Positions 8,893 to 17,984 of a DNA stretch of 64,000 nucleotides are shown here, piece after piece. Every line of letters starts with the position of its first letter. The first letter of the stretch is position 1. The stretch comes from Serratia marcescens (lineage in GTDB: Bacteria > Pseudomonadota > Gammaproteobacteria > Enterobacterales > Enterobacteriaceae), in assembly GCA_015548865.1 (NCBI GenBank), contig JADMXW010000003.1:186001-250000 (forward strand), read 5' to 3'. The notes under the pieces were generated by a model. That model was not told the origin of the DNA, searched no databases, and saw only the letters and a program-made list of their open reading frames with translations. The translations under genes and the position numbers were made by a program.

Positions 8893-10383
8893 TTAGACGG
8901 GCAGATTCTGCGCCAGTTGGGTGACAGCGGCTAGCGCGCCTTTGTCGCGCAGGTGCAGATAAGACGCTGTCAGCGCTTGTACCAGTTGCTGGTCGGTGCC
9001 CAGGTCATGACCAAATACCGCTGTCAGTGCCAGCAAGCCTTGCACGCGGGTTTCATCGTCCTGGGTGGATGTGACGATGCTCTGTAAGGTGGTATTCATC
9101 GGATCGCGAATATCAATTGCCTCTCCGTTATCATCGCGTCCGCCAATGTAGCGCATCCATCCGGCCACGCCGAGGATCAGTGCATCACAACTGCTGCCAT
9201 TGTGCCGATGCCAGCGTAGCCCATCGAGTAGGCGCTGCGGTAATTTTTGCGAGCCGTCCATCGCGATCTGCCATGTGCGATGGTGCAGCGCGGGGTTGGC
9301 AAAGCGCTTGAGCAGGCCTTCGGCATAGTCTGTCAGGTCAACACCCGTGATGGTTAACGTTGGCGCTTGCTCTTCCAGCATCAAGTGGCGTACGGCATGG
9401 CGAAAGTGCTTATCTACCATGCAATCGCTGATATGGGTGTAACCTGCAAGGTAGCCGAGATAGGCCAGAAATGAGTGGCTGCCGTTCAGCATCCTGAGTT
9501 TCATGGTTTCATAAGGTACGACATCTTTCACCACCTGTACCCCGGCGGCCTCCCAATGCGGTCTACCCAGTGTAAAATGATCTTCCACAACCCACTGAAT
9601 ATAGGGCTCGCAGGCAACAGCACAGGGATCTTCGACACCGATAGCTTCCGCCACGTCGTTCAGCGTTTGTGCTGTAGTTGCTGGTACGATGCGGTCTACC
9701 ATAGTAGAAGGAAAGGCAACTTCACGGTCAATCCATGCTGCCAGTGCGGGAGCAATCAGCCGGGCGAAGTCAAGCACTGCGCGTTGGGCCGCCTTGCCAT
9801 TTTCTGGCATGTTATCGCAGGAGAGCACGCTAAAAGGGTGGATGCCCTGTTCATGACGTCGACGTAACGCTTCGGTGATGATACCCGGCACTGACAGGGG
9901 CTCCCGTGGATAGCGTAAATCATGCTGAATGTGGGTATTGCTGGTATCCAGATGACCGTGAGCACCTGCCAGGCAGTAGCCCTTTTCTGTAATGGTCAGG
10001 GAGACAATCTCCGTTTGTGCATCTGCAAGCTGTGACAAAATGGCCTCTTTGCCTTCAACGGCAGCGTGCAGTGATGCACATACCGCACCCACTACGATAG
10101 CCTGGTTGCCGTTTTCCTCCTTTTCCAGCACGGTAAACAGGTGCTGCTGCTCACGCAGTGCTGAAATCAGGCTGTCATCGCTGAACAGAACCACTTCGCA
10201 TAACCCCCAATCGCCGCCTTCCTGATTGAGTACACGGTGAGTTAGCAGCGCTTGATGGGCACGGTGGAAGGCACCAAACCCGATATGCACAATACGTGGA
10301 CGTAAGGCACTACGGTCATAGCGAGGAGTATCGACGCTATCTGGCAGGGTTACAGTAGCGATATTTTTCTTTTTATCAGTCAT
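8893..10383 (-). CDS. Mannitol dehydrogenase family oxidoreductase (fructuronate reductase-like)
   Basis: The 496-aa protein belongs to the long-chain mannitol dehydrogenase family (UxuB, YdfI, YeiQ). The N-terminal Rossmann region begins RIVHIGFGAFHRAHQA (about 30-45). The catalytic C-terminal part has KLRMLNGSHSFLAYLGYLAG with the conserved lysine and asparagine/histidine of this family. These enzymes interconvert a keto sugar or keto-uronate and its polyol/aldonate with NAD(H); fructuronate reductase would fit next to a TogT-like transporter. Length is close to the E. coli paralogues (about 486-488). It is on its own transcript. Substrate assignment is inference, family assignment is firm. 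Confidence 0.85.
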   Translation of the reverse strand: MTDKKKNIATVTLPDSVDTPRYDRSALRPRIVHIGFGAFHRAHQALLTHRVLNQEGGDWGLCEVVLFSDDSLISALREQQHLFTVLEKEENGNQAIVVGAVCASLHAAVEGKEAILSQLADAQTEIVSLTITEKGYCLAGAHGHLDTSNTHIQHDLRYPREPLSVPGIITEALRRRHEQGIHPFSVLSCDNMPENGKAAQRAVLDFARLIAPALAAWIDREVAFPSTMVDRIVPATTAQTLNDVAEAIGVEDPCAVACEPYIQWVVEDHFTLGRPHWEAAGVQVVKDVVPYETMKLRMLNGSHSFLAYLGYLAGYTHISDCMVDKHFRHAVRHLMLEEQAPTLTITGVDLTDYAEGLLKRFANPALHHRTWQIAMDGSQKLPQRLLDGLRWHRHNGSSCDALILGVAGWMRYIGGRDDNGEAIDIRDPMNTTLQSIVTSTQDDETRVQGLLALTAVFGHDLGTDQQLVQALTASYLHLRDKGALAAVTQLAQNLPV

Positions 10384-10585
10384 TTATTTTTTTTTTGCAG
10401 GTGATCATCAGCTAAAGGTAGCTGTGATTTTGCACCAGCGCAATGGGGGAACTCGGGAGGGGAAAACTTATGCTCGTTTCTCCTAACTTATCGTATTTTC
10501 TTCTAGCTGTGGCTCAGTCGCAGAGATTTTTGTCTGCTATTTTAGGAAGATACCCACAATCCACACGCATTGAAAGGTCTGCGCG

Positions 10586-11869
10586 ATGAAACTGGAATCC
10601 CTCGTGTTACACCATGGCTACACCTCGGAAGCAACCACTAAATCTGCTGCCGTACCGATTTACCAGACAACCTCTTACACATTTGATGATACGCAGCATG
10701 GCGCTGACCTGTTCGATCTCAACGTGGCTGGCAATATCTACAGCCGCATCATGAACCCAACCAACGCGGTGTTGGAAGCGCGTTTGGCTGCGATTGAAGG
10801 CGGGATCGGTGCGCTTGCGCTCGCCTCTGGCATGGCGGCTATTACCTATGCGCTGCAAGCGCTAACGCAGGTGGGGGACAATATTGTCAGCACCAGCCAA
10901 TTGTACGGTGGCACCTATAATCTGTTTGCACATACGCTTCCGCGTCAGGGTATTGAAGTACGCATGTTCTCTGCTGAGGATTTCTCTGCGCTCGATAGGT
11001 TGATTGACGATCGTACCAAGGCGGTATTCTGTGAATCCATTGGTAATCCAGCGGGCAATGTGGTGGATATTGCACAGATTGCTGCCATCGCCCATCGGCA
11101 CGGTGTGCCAGTAATTGTTGATAACACTGTGGCAACGCCGGTACTGTGCCGCCCGTTTGAACACGGTGCCGATGTCGTGGTGCATTCCCTCACCAAGTAT
11201 ATTGGTGGGCATGGCACCACTATTGGTGGCGCTATTATCGATAGCGGCAAATTTGACTGGGTTGCCAACAGGGCCCGCTTCCCGCTACTCAGCGAGCCAG
11301 ATCCCTCTTATCACGGTGTGGTGTACACCGAGGCATTCGGCCCAGCGGCGTTTATTGGCCGCTGTCGCGTCGTCCCCCTGAGAAATACGGGTGCGGCGCT
11401 GTCACCTCACAGTGCTTTTTTGTTACTACAAGGATTGGAAACGCTCAGTTTGCGCGTTGAACGCCATTGCAGCAATGCAGAAGCACTGGCAGGCTATCTG
11501 TCGTCTCATCCGCTGGTTACTTGGGTAAACTATGCCGCTTTACCGGATAGCCCGTATAAAACGACCTGTGACAAAATCTCTGGCGGAAAAGCGTCCGGAA
11601 TTATCAGCTTTGGCATTAAGGGCGGCAAAGTGGCCGGCAGCCATTTTATTGATGCGTTGCAGATGATCCTGCGACTGGTGAATATTGGCGATGCCAAATC
11701 ACTGGCGTGTCATCCGGCCACGACCACCCATCGTCAGCTAAATGCACAAGAGTTAGCACGTGCGGGTGTGAGTGAAGATCTGGTGCGTATCTCCGTCGGA
11801 ATTGAACATATTGACGATATTATTGCGGATGTGTCGCAGGCGCTAGAGGCTTCACAGCGAGGAGAGTAA
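10586..11869 (+). CDS. metY: O-acetylhomoserine sulfhydrylase (MetY-type)
   Basis: The 427-aa PLP enzyme belongs to the Cys/Met metabolism family. The PLP lysine is K204 in HSLTKYIGGHG, preceded by the cofactor-binding IVDNTVATP stretch. The N-terminus (SEATTKSAAVPIYQTTSYTF) and the YSRIMNPTN motif match O-acetylhomoserine aminocarboxypropyltransferase/cysteine synthase rather than MetB or MetC, which are about 40 residues shorter. It makes homocysteine directly from O-acetylhomoserine and sulfide. Most enterobacteria use O-succinylhomoserine and trans-sulfuration, so this is an accessory or alternative route. The start has an AAAGG site. It is a single gene followed by a hairpin. Confidence 0.9.
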   Translation: MKLESLVLHHGYTSEATTKSAAVPIYQTTSYTFDDTQHGADLFDLNVAGNIYSRIMNPTNAVLEARLAAIEGGIGALALASGMAAITYALQALTQVGDNIVSTSQLYGGTYNLFAHTLPRQGIEVRMFSAEDFSALDRLIDDRTKAVFCESIGNPAGNVVDIAQIAAIAHRHGVPVIVDNTVATPVLCRPFEHGADVVVHSLTKYIGGHGTTIGGAIIDSGKFDWVANRARFPLLSEPDPSYHGVVYTEAFGPAAFIGRCRVVPLRNTGAALSPHSAFLLLQGLETLSLRVERHCSNAEALAGYLSSHPLVTWVNYAALPDSPYKTTCDKISGGKASGIISFGIKGGKVAGSHFIDALQMILRLVNIGDAKSLACHPATTTHRQLNAQELARAGVSEDLVRISVGIEHIDDIIADVSQALEASQRGE

Positions 11870-11909
11870 CAGGGCGGATTGTTGTTCGAAAAATAATGGT
11901 TTTTAAATT

Positions 11910-11927
11910 CCCCGGCTTACGCCGGGG
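11910..11927. terminator. Terminator hairpin between metY and L,D-transpeptidase
   Basis: A GC-only 7-bp stem (CCCCGGC/GCCGGGG) with a TTAC loop sits 40 bp after metY and 24 bp before the end of the convergent gene. It probably serves both directions. Confidence 0.7.
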
Positions 11928-11951
11928 ATAGTATTAGGGATATTGCGCAAA

Positions 11952-12995
11952 TCAGGAACGGTTAGCATCCGTCTGCGGTGCAGCAGTATCAACCGGTTGC
12001 TGAACTTCATCTGGTACCACTGCGGGGGTTTCTTGCGGTGCCAACGCTTCTAACGGTTGTGCGGGTTCTTGCGCGCCGTTGATCTTGGTTGGCATACCTG
12101 AACGCGTTCTGATGGCGTTATCCACATCGCTGGTGTTCACACTCGGATCAGCAACCACCTTGCTGACTTTTGCGGTAATACTGATGGGGGCCGGAGAGTC
12201 TGAGTGAAACTCTTCAACGGTACGAGACAGGGGATCGTGTACTTCGATGTAGCGAGATCCATCTGGCTCAACGGTGGCTTTTACCGGCTCATTGATAAAC
12301 TGAACGCGGGTGCCAACCGGCACATTGTTGAACAGGTATTTGATGTCATCAGCGCGCAGACGCACGCAACCGTGGCTCACACGAAGGCCGATACCAAAGT
12401 TGGCATTGGTGCCGTGGATCGCATACAGATTGCCGATGTAGAGTGCATAAAGCCCCATTGGATTATCCGGGCCTGCTGGATAGACTTTTGGCAGGTACTC
12501 ACCGCGTGCTGCATATTCTGCGTGCATTTTGGCCGTTGGCGTCCAGGTCGGACCCGCTTTTTTGCGCTGTACGCTGGTGGTCCAGTTTACTGGGGTATCT
12601 TTACCCAGTTCACCGATACCAATGGGCAATACGATGACAGTTTTGCTGCCCTTCGGGTAGTAATACAGGCGCATTTCGGCGCTGTTGATAACGATACCTT
12701 CGCGCGGCGCATCTGGCAGGATCAACTGCTGCGGAATAATCATCTTGCTGCCCGGTTGCGGTAGGTAGACATCCACATTGGGATTGGCTTCCATCAGGTT
12801 GCTCAGGCCCATTTGATACTGGGAAGCGAACGCTTCCAACGGTAGTGTACTGTCCGTTGGAACGGTGATTTCCAAGTTCTCCCCGATCAAACGGCTATTG
12901 GCCGGTGGCAGCGGATAAACAACGGCGAATGCTGATTGACTAAAAGCAGCAACGGCCAGAAGGGTGGTTAAGATCGCGCGAATACTCATCTTCAT
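11952..12995 (-). CDS. Periplasmic L,D-transpeptidase (YbiS/YcfS/ErfK group)
   Basis: The 347-aa protein has a signal peptide (1-24, cut after AFA) and a LysM-like region at about 40-90. The YkuD catalytic domain (about 98-235) has the HGT...SHGCVRL motif: H194, H208 and C210. This group joins Braun lipoprotein to peptidoglycan or forms 3-3 cross-links. The C-terminal 60 residues are rich in Pro, Ala and Gln and look disordered; they make the protein longer than a minimal enzyme, as in other enterobacterial ErfK-type members. It is monocistronic. The exact paralogue cannot be decided from sequence alone. Confidence 0.92.
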   Translation of the reverse strand: MKMSIRAILTTLLAVAAFSQSAFAVVYPLPPANSRLIGENLEITVPTDSTLPLEAFASQYQMGLSNLMEANPNVDVYLPQPGSKMIIPQQLILPDAPREGIVINSAEMRLYYYPKGSKTVIVLPIGIGELGKDTPVNWTTSVQRKKAGPTWTPTAKMHAEYAARGEYLPKVYPAGPDNPMGLYALYIGNLYAIHGTNANFGIGLRVSHGCVRLRADDIKYLFNNVPVGTRVQFINEPVKATVEPDGSRYIEVHDPLSRTVEEFHSDSPAPISITAKVSKVVADPSVNTSDVDNAIRTRSGMPTKINGAQEPAQPLEALAPQETPAVVPDEVQQPVDTAAPQTDANRS

Positions 12996-13304
12996 ATCTT
13001 TATTGAGTGTGTGATGCCCAAAGGGCTGTGGTGTCGGTTTTTGTTAGCGGTTGAACCGCCCGGATGCGCATTATATGGTCAGAACTGCCTCGGAGGGAAA
13101 TGGCATGTGCAATGAATCACATTTTTTGCCTCTGGGATGCAAAAAAGGGGGGATGACGGTCATGCCCATTTTCCCGCCTTCCCTATGTCATTCCCGCACA
13201 GGCGGGAATCTCTTACAGGCTAAACGCATTCCTTCTGTCCGAGATCCCCAGCTTTCGCCGAGGATGACGATATAAGACCCCGCGTTGCACCGAGGAGACT
13301 GGCG
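12996..13304. other. Intergenic region carrying repeat copy B
   Basis: There is no supported gene. The region contains the promoter of the transpeptidase gene and the 80-bp dispersed repeat at 13190-13269. An open frame at 13051-13275 runs through the repeat and is not believed. Confidence 0.5.
13190..13269. repeat. 80-bp dispersed repeat, copy B
   Basis: Aligns without gaps to 3701-3780 (64/80 identical). It begins with a perfect 8-bp hairpin (ATTCCCGC/GCGGGAAT) and ends GAGGATGACG. It lies between the L,D-transpeptidase gene and the end of the ABC operon. Confidence 0.8.
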
Positions 13305-14105
13305 TTAGATAAAACGGCTCAGGAAGGCCTGAGTGCGCGGATGTTGCGGTGTTACCAGCACATCATCCGGGCGACCTTGTTCTACCACCACGCCTTGATC
13401 CATAAAGATCACCCGATCGGCCGCTTCGCGTGCAAAACCGATCTCATGAGTGACGACGATCATGGTCAAGCCTTGCTCAGCCAGAGATCGCATTGTGGCC
13501 AACACTTCACCGACCAGCTCTGGATCGAGTGCCGAGGTGGGTTCGTCAAATAGCATCACTTTCGGGCGAATAGCCAGCGCACGCGCAATGGCGACACGCT
13601 GCTGCTGCCCGCCAGAGAGGTGGCGCGGATAGGCATCTGCTTTGTGTTCCAGTCCTACACGTTTTAACAGCTCCATAGCATAAGCCTGCGCTTCATGGCG
13701 GTCTTGTTTATGCACGCCGACCGGTGCTTCAATGATGTTTTGCAGCACAGTCATGTGGGGGTATAGGTTGAACTGCTGAAACACCATGCCAATGTGGCTG
13801 CGCTGGCGTGCAATGTCGCGTGCCGACAAGGCATAGAGTTTCTCACCGCGTAATTGATAGCCGATCTGCTCATCGCCCATCATGATATAGCCTTCATCCA
13901 TCTCTTCCAGATGGTTGATGCAGCGCAGGAAGGTTGATTTCCCTGAACCTGATGGCCCTAAAATCACCACGGTTTCACCGCTGTTTACATCCAGATCGAT
14001 ACCGCGCAGGACATGATTATCACCAAAATATTTATGGACGTTTCTCGCTCGCACCAGTGGCGTTTTTTCCGGAATTTCCGTCGCGGCGGAATGCTGATTG
14101 CTCAT
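13305..14105 (-). CDS. Polar amino acid ABC transporter, ATP-binding protein
   Basis: The 266-aa cytoplasmic ATPase is of the GlnQ/HisP type. It has Walker A at 50-58 (GPSGSGKST), a Q-loop in [12 protein letters not shown], the signature LSGGQQQR at 163-170, Walker B VMLFDEPT near 184-190, and the H-loop histidine in VVTHEIGF. The start codon overlaps the permease stop (TAATG), so translation is coupled. It energises the importer formed with the permease and binding protein upstream. It is the last gene of the five-gene operon. Confidence 0.93.
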   Translation of the reverse strand: MSNQHSAATEIPEKTPLVRARNVHKYFGDNHVLRGIDLDVNSGETVVILGPSGSGKSTFLRCINHLEEMDEGYIMMGDEQIGYQLRGEKLYALSARDIARQRSHIGMVFQQFNLYPHMTVLQNIIEAPVGVHKQDRHEAQAYAMELLKRVGLEHKADAYPRHLSGGQQQRVAIARALAIRPKVMLFDEPTSALDPELVGEVLATMRSLAEQGLTMIVVTHEIGFAREAADRVIFMDQGVVVEQGRPDDVLVTPQHPRTQAFLSRFI

Positions 14106-15007
14106 TAAGATGCCTCCTTGCTGGACGCACTGGTTTTAGTGGGGGGCGTGCGACGAGTTTCTGATGCTGGTCGGCGTTCACCACGAGAGTAATAGCGTTC
14201 GATGGCTGATTGCCCAACGTTAAGCAGCGACGTAATAAACAGGTACCAAATCACTGCCACCATCAGCATCGGAATCACTTCAAACGTGCGATTATAGATA
14301 GCCTGTACCGAGTAAAGCAGATCGCCCATGGCGATTACACTGACCAATGAAGTGGCTTTGATCATGCTAATTAACTGGTTGCCGGTAGGCGGAACAATCG
14401 CGCGCATCGCCTGTGGAATGATGATGCGGCGCAACGCACGGCTGCGGCTCATGCCAAATGCCTGTGAGGTTTCCACTTGACCGTTATCGACTGAGAGCAG
14501 ACCGCCACGAATGATTTCCGCCATATAGGCTGCTTCATTAAGTGCCAGACCGGCAATAGCGGCTGTAAGCGGTGTAATCAGATCGTTGGTGTTCCAACTT
14601 ATCCACTCTGGGCCAAAAGGAATGCCCAGCGATACGCGTGGAAAGAGAGTGGAAAGGTTGTACCAGAAAATTAGCTGAACCAGCAGCGGTGTGCCGCGAA
14701 AAAACCAGATGTAAAGGCTGGAAAGCCCGCTCAGCAACCGATTGCTGGACATGCGGCCAATTGCCAGCAACAGTCCCAATATAACGCCGATGATCATGGC
14801 CACGACGGTAAGGCCAAGGGTCACCGCCAATCCTTCGAGAACAGTTTTCTCGTTGAACCACTGATAAACCACATGCCATTCAAAGTTTTTATTGGTGCTG
14901 ACAGACCAGAGGACGTAAAAAGCGATAACCAGCGTTAAACCCCAGGAAAGCCGCTGGCTAAAGCGGCTGGGTGGCAGGGCTCTGGCAACATTTCTCAGTG
15001 TATCCAC
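14105..15007 (-). CDS. Polar amino acid ABC transporter, permease
   Basis: The 300-aa inner-membrane protein of the HisM/GlnP family has about five to six membrane segments between residues 20 and 265. It carries the conserved inner-membrane motif [18 protein letters not shown] and the coupling helix region [19 protein letters not shown], which contacts the ATPase. The C-terminus is a charged tail. Translation appears to start at a GTG with GAGAGG upstream. Only one permease gene is present, so a homodimer is likely. Confidence 0.92.
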   Translation of the reverse strand: MDTLRNVARALPPSRFSQRLSWGLTLVIAFYVLWSVSTNKNFEWHVVYQWFNEKTVLEGLAVTLGLTVVAMIIGVILGLLLAIGRMSSNRLLSGLSSLYIWFFRGTPLLVQLIFWYNLSTLFPRVSLGIPFGPEWISWNTNDLITPLTAAIAGLALNEAAYMAEIIRGGLLSVDNGQVETSQAFGMSRSRALRRIIIPQAMRAIVPPTGNQLISMIKATSLVSVIAMGDLLYSVQAIYNRTFEVIPMLMVAVIWYLFITSLLNVGQSAIERYYSRGERRPASETRRTPPTKTSASSKEAS

Positions 15008-15071
15008 GACGAAAGAATACCTCTCAACGTTGTTGGCGGTGTAATAAACGGCTTCTGGAAAGAAACGTTGA

Positions 15072-15950
15072 CTACTTGGCTAAATTGACGCCCGGCGCAG
15101 GCAGCATATTGTCAGACAAGTGCCATTTCTTCATGACTGCGGCATAGGTGCCGTTATCAAACAGTTGTTGGTAGGCTGCTTGAATTACTGGCGTTAAGGG
15201 GGAATCTTTGGCGAACACCGACCCTTGGTAGAGATCGTTGAAACCGTTGTGTTGCCCTGTGCCCGCCAGTTCAAGCTGTCCATTGGTTTGCTCAACGAAA
15301 TAGGTCAGCGGCGCCTGAGAGGAGAAGAAGGCATCGGCACGACCAGAACGAACGGAAAGAATTGAGGTGGGCTGGTCAGTGTAAGACTGCACCGCAATGG
15401 CAGGTTTTCCGGCGGCAGTACAGGCTTCAGACTGTTTGACGATCACTTGTTCAGCAGAACCGCCGGACATCACGGCAATACGCTTACCGCAGGTATCGTC
15501 CAGCGTATTGATTTTTTCTGGGTTACCGCTTTTCACTGCGAACACGACAAATTCACGGACAAAATCGACAAAGTCGTTTTTCTCCTGACGTGCAGGGAAA
15601 TCACCGATGGGTCCCAGCGCAAACTGGTAACGTCCAGACTGGATACCGCTCAACAGGCCAGATAGCCCACTGACGGAAGCATGTTCGATTTTAACACCCA
15701 GCAATTCACCCAGCGCTTTGGCGAGATCGGCGCTAGCACCATCAAGAGAGTGTGTGCCATTAACAATTTGGTAAGGAGGGAATGAACCGTTATTGACGGC
15801 ATTCAACACGCCGGTTTTTTTCACATCATCCGGCAAGCGATCATGCAAACTTTTGTCCAGGGTCTGGGTCGGTATATCAGCGGCCAGCGTGCTTGCAGAA
15901 AACAGTGAACCCATGAGTAGCGCAGTATATCCCAGTCTTTTCAGTGTCAT
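15072..15950 (-). CDS. Amino acid ABC transporter, periplasmic binding protein
   Basis: The 292-aa protein has a signal peptide (1-23, cut after TLA) and a type II (SBP_bac_3) fold: ligand-contacting segments near SFPPYQIVNG and DGASADLAKALGELLGVK, and the second-lobe motif GKRIAVMSGGSAEQVI. It should deliver a polar amino acid or derivative to the permease encoded 64 bp downstream. The amidase gene next door suggests the ligand may be an amide or a compound later deamidated; this is inference. The start has a GGAG site. Confidence 0.92.
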   Translation of the reverse strand: MTLKRLGYTALLMGSLFSASTLAADIPTQTLDKSLHDRLPDDVKKTGVLNAVNNGSFPPYQIVNGTHSLDGASADLAKALGELLGVKIEHASVSGLSGLLSGIQSGRYQFALGPIGDFPARQEKNDFVDFVREFVVFAVKSGNPEKINTLDDTCGKRIAVMSGGSAEQVIVKQSEACTAAGKPAIAVQSYTDQPTSILSVRSGRADAFFSSQAPLTYFVEQTNGQLELAGTGQHNGFNDLYQGSVFAKDSPLTPVIQAAYQQLFDNGTYAAVMKKWHLSDNMLPAPGVNLAK

Positions 15951-16024
15951 GCGGTGTTCTCCTCTGCCTTTGTTGGAATGCAGATGTCAGTGATGGTAGT
16001 GAAAGTCAGTGATGGCGGTGAAAA

Positions 16025-16828
16025 CTATCCTTGTATTTCGTGTGGTAAACGTGGTGCAACAAAACGACGGTTAGCCAGCGCCGGTAAAACGTCTCGAGCA
16101 TAAGCAGTGCGTTTTGGATCGATATCAGCATAGACTAGTGCGGGCGTTTCGGGTGCCTGAACGATCACAACACCGAGCGGATCGACCACCATGCTGTTAC
16201 CGATGTTTCGCACACCACACTCGCCAACCGCCACCACATAGGTGGTGTTTTCCAGAGCGCGAGCGCGAACCAACAGTTCCCAGTGCGTCTCTTTCAGCGG
16301 CCCTTTAACCCAGGCTGCAGGGAGTACCAGCAGATCGGCACCATCCAGTACTAAACGACGGGCGAGTTCGGGGAAACGGACGTCATAGCAGGTCATTAGC
16401 CCCACGTTTAACCCGGCAACATTGACCAGCGGTGGAACATCTTCTCCCGGCACCACGTTTTCCGATTCTTTCATGGCGAACGCATCGTACAGATGTAATT
16501 TGCGGTACTGCGCGATGATTTCGCCGTTACGAACGGCAACCAGCGTGTTCCAGACTTTATCTGTGCCGTTAGGAACATGGATGCTCATCATGGTGGTCAT
16601 GTTGTTGCCTTGGCTGGCTGCAAGCACCTGCGTCATAAACGGGCCATCAAGGGGTTGCGCGGCGGTCAGCACCAGCTTAGGGTTGGTGATATCGCGTGCC
16701 AGAATACCTTCAGGTAGCACCAGAAGATCGGCACCGGCCTGTTCGGCCTGTTCCATTAGCGAGAGCGTGGTGGTGACATTGTTTTGCCACTCTTTATCTA
16801 CCGCGAATTGTCCCAACGCAACTTTCAT
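16025..16828 (-). CDS. Carbon-nitrogen hydrolase (YbeM-like amidase)
   Basis: The 267-aa cytoplasmic nitrilase-superfamily enzyme has the catalytic triad in place: E40 (LPEG), K110 (YRKLHLYDAF) and C147 (LMTCYDVRFPE). It most resembles enterobacterial YbeM, of the deaminated-glutathione amidase (Nit1) group, which hydrolyses amides of keto acids. Here it is embedded in an ABC uptake operon rather than alone, so a different amide substrate brought in by the transporter is plausible. The start follows an AGGGG site. Confidence 0.88.
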   Translation of the reverse strand: MKVALGQFAVDKEWQNNVTTTLSLMEQAEQAGADLLVLPEGILARDITNPKLVLTAAQPLDGPFMTQVLAASQGNNMTTMMSIHVPNGTDKVWNTLVAVRNGEIIAQYRKLHLYDAFAMKESENVVPGEDVPPLVNVAGLNVGLMTCYDVRFPELARRLVLDGADLLVLPAAWVKGPLKETHWELLVRARALENTTYVVAVGECGVRNIGNSMVVDPLGVVIVQAPETPALVYADIDPKRTAYARDVLPALANRRFVAPRLPHEIQG

Positions 16829-16869
16829 AGCAACCCCTGTTATCCATCACTTAGTTAAGGTTCACATCA

Positions 16870-17826
16870 CTACCGGCATGACCATGGGAACAGCGTTTCA
16901 GGCGTTAAGCATTCCTCCGTGATCTTCTGTGCATGCAGTTCACGGGCGAAATCAGCGATCATCACTTTATTAACCTCAAAACCGTTGTCATTCCAGTTAG
17001 CGGGTAAATCCTGTGCAGTTCTACGCAAATCATCCAGAAGCCACGGCGTGGTGTCGGCATACTTAATGCGTTTGTTCATCCACATGGCATAAGATTGATC
17101 GATAACCTCACTCAATGCTTCCGGTAGCCAAGGGTGCGCTTGGGCTATCTCGGGTTTGATGCCAAGAACATGCATTCCAGGGTTGTAGCCCACCGCATGG
17201 AAGTAATCTAATTCAGCTTGGCGAAAATCCCGCTGCAACTGGCGTAGCCCTGAATGACCGCTGAAATATCCATCCGGCATAAAGGGGGTGAAGATGGCAT
17301 CCAGCCCGCCATTTTTCAGCAATGTGACCAGTGGCTGTTCTCCGGGGGCGGCTTCAATTCTTCCCGGTTGACCAAACTTGCCAAGCCTGTCTACTATCGG
17401 GTGTGCCTCGGTGAGACGGCCTGCATACCAATAGGCATCTTCCGTTTCGACCCCTTCACGACGCAGTAGCGCGCGTGTCCAGGTGTTGCCAGAGTCTTGC
17501 CAGCCAGTAACGCCAATACGCTTTCCTGCCAACTGCGATAACTCGGTTAACGGGCTCTCTTCCGTTGTCAAAATGCAGCGCTGGCGGAACCCCCGCATCA
17601 AAAAATGCGGGAGTGCCAGCAAACTTTCATCGCCACGCGCACGGCTTTGCGCGTAGCGGCTGAAAGAGACTTCGCCTGCATCGTAATGCGGGCTGTGGGC
17701 TAAATCATCGGGCAACGTACCCACCCTGTCGATCGCCAACGTAAAGCCTTTTGGTTTGATGTCGCCTAAAGCGAGTGGGGTAAAATAATCCCAATCGCGT
17801 ACTGCCAATCTAATTGTTATTGTCAC
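16870..17826 (-). CDS. NMT1/thiamine-pyrimidine-like substrate-binding protein
   Basis: The 318-aa product resembles periplasmic-binding-type proteins of the NMT1/4,5-dihydroxyphthalate-decarboxylase group. The central GKRIGVTGWQDSGNTWTRALL (about 103-123) is typical of the ligand-binding hinge, and the second lobe follows (LVTLLKNGGLDAIFTPFMP). No signal peptide is evident, which is unusual for a transport component and would suit a cytosolic binding or catalytic role. I start it at a GTG with GGGG 8 nt upstream; the longer reading to 17895 has an unlikely N-terminus. It is the first gene of the operon and divergent from the MocR regulator. Confidence 0.78.
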   Translation of the reverse strand: MTITIRLAVRDWDYFTPLALGDIKPKGFTLAIDRVGTLPDDLAHSPHYDAGEVSFSRYAQSRARGDESLLALPHFLMRGFRQRCILTTEESPLTELSQLAGKRIGVTGWQDSGNTWTRALLRREGVETEDAYWYAGRLTEAHPIVDRLGKFGQPGRIEAAPGEQPLVTLLKNGGLDAIFTPFMPDGYFSGHSGLRQLQRDFRQAELDYFHAVGYNPGMHVLGIKPEIAQAHPWLPEALSEVIDQSYAMWMNKRIKYADTTPWLLDDLRRTAQDLPANWNDNGFEVNKVMIADFARELHAQKITEECLTPETLFPWSCR

Positions 17827-17984
17827 GTTGTTTTCCCCGGTGAAGGCTAACAAATCCGCACATCTATTATTATTTGCTTGCTTACAATCGCGCATTTTTT
17901 ATACGCAATGCGACTTTTTTTGATACTAGATCGTCATTTGTATGTGTACAATAAGATTTTTGTTATTGAACAAATTATTTTTAT

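Noticed and set aside
13051-13275. 74-codon open frame after the L,D-transpeptidase
   Set aside because: It runs through the 80-bp dispersed repeat and has no family resemblance or ribosome-binding site.
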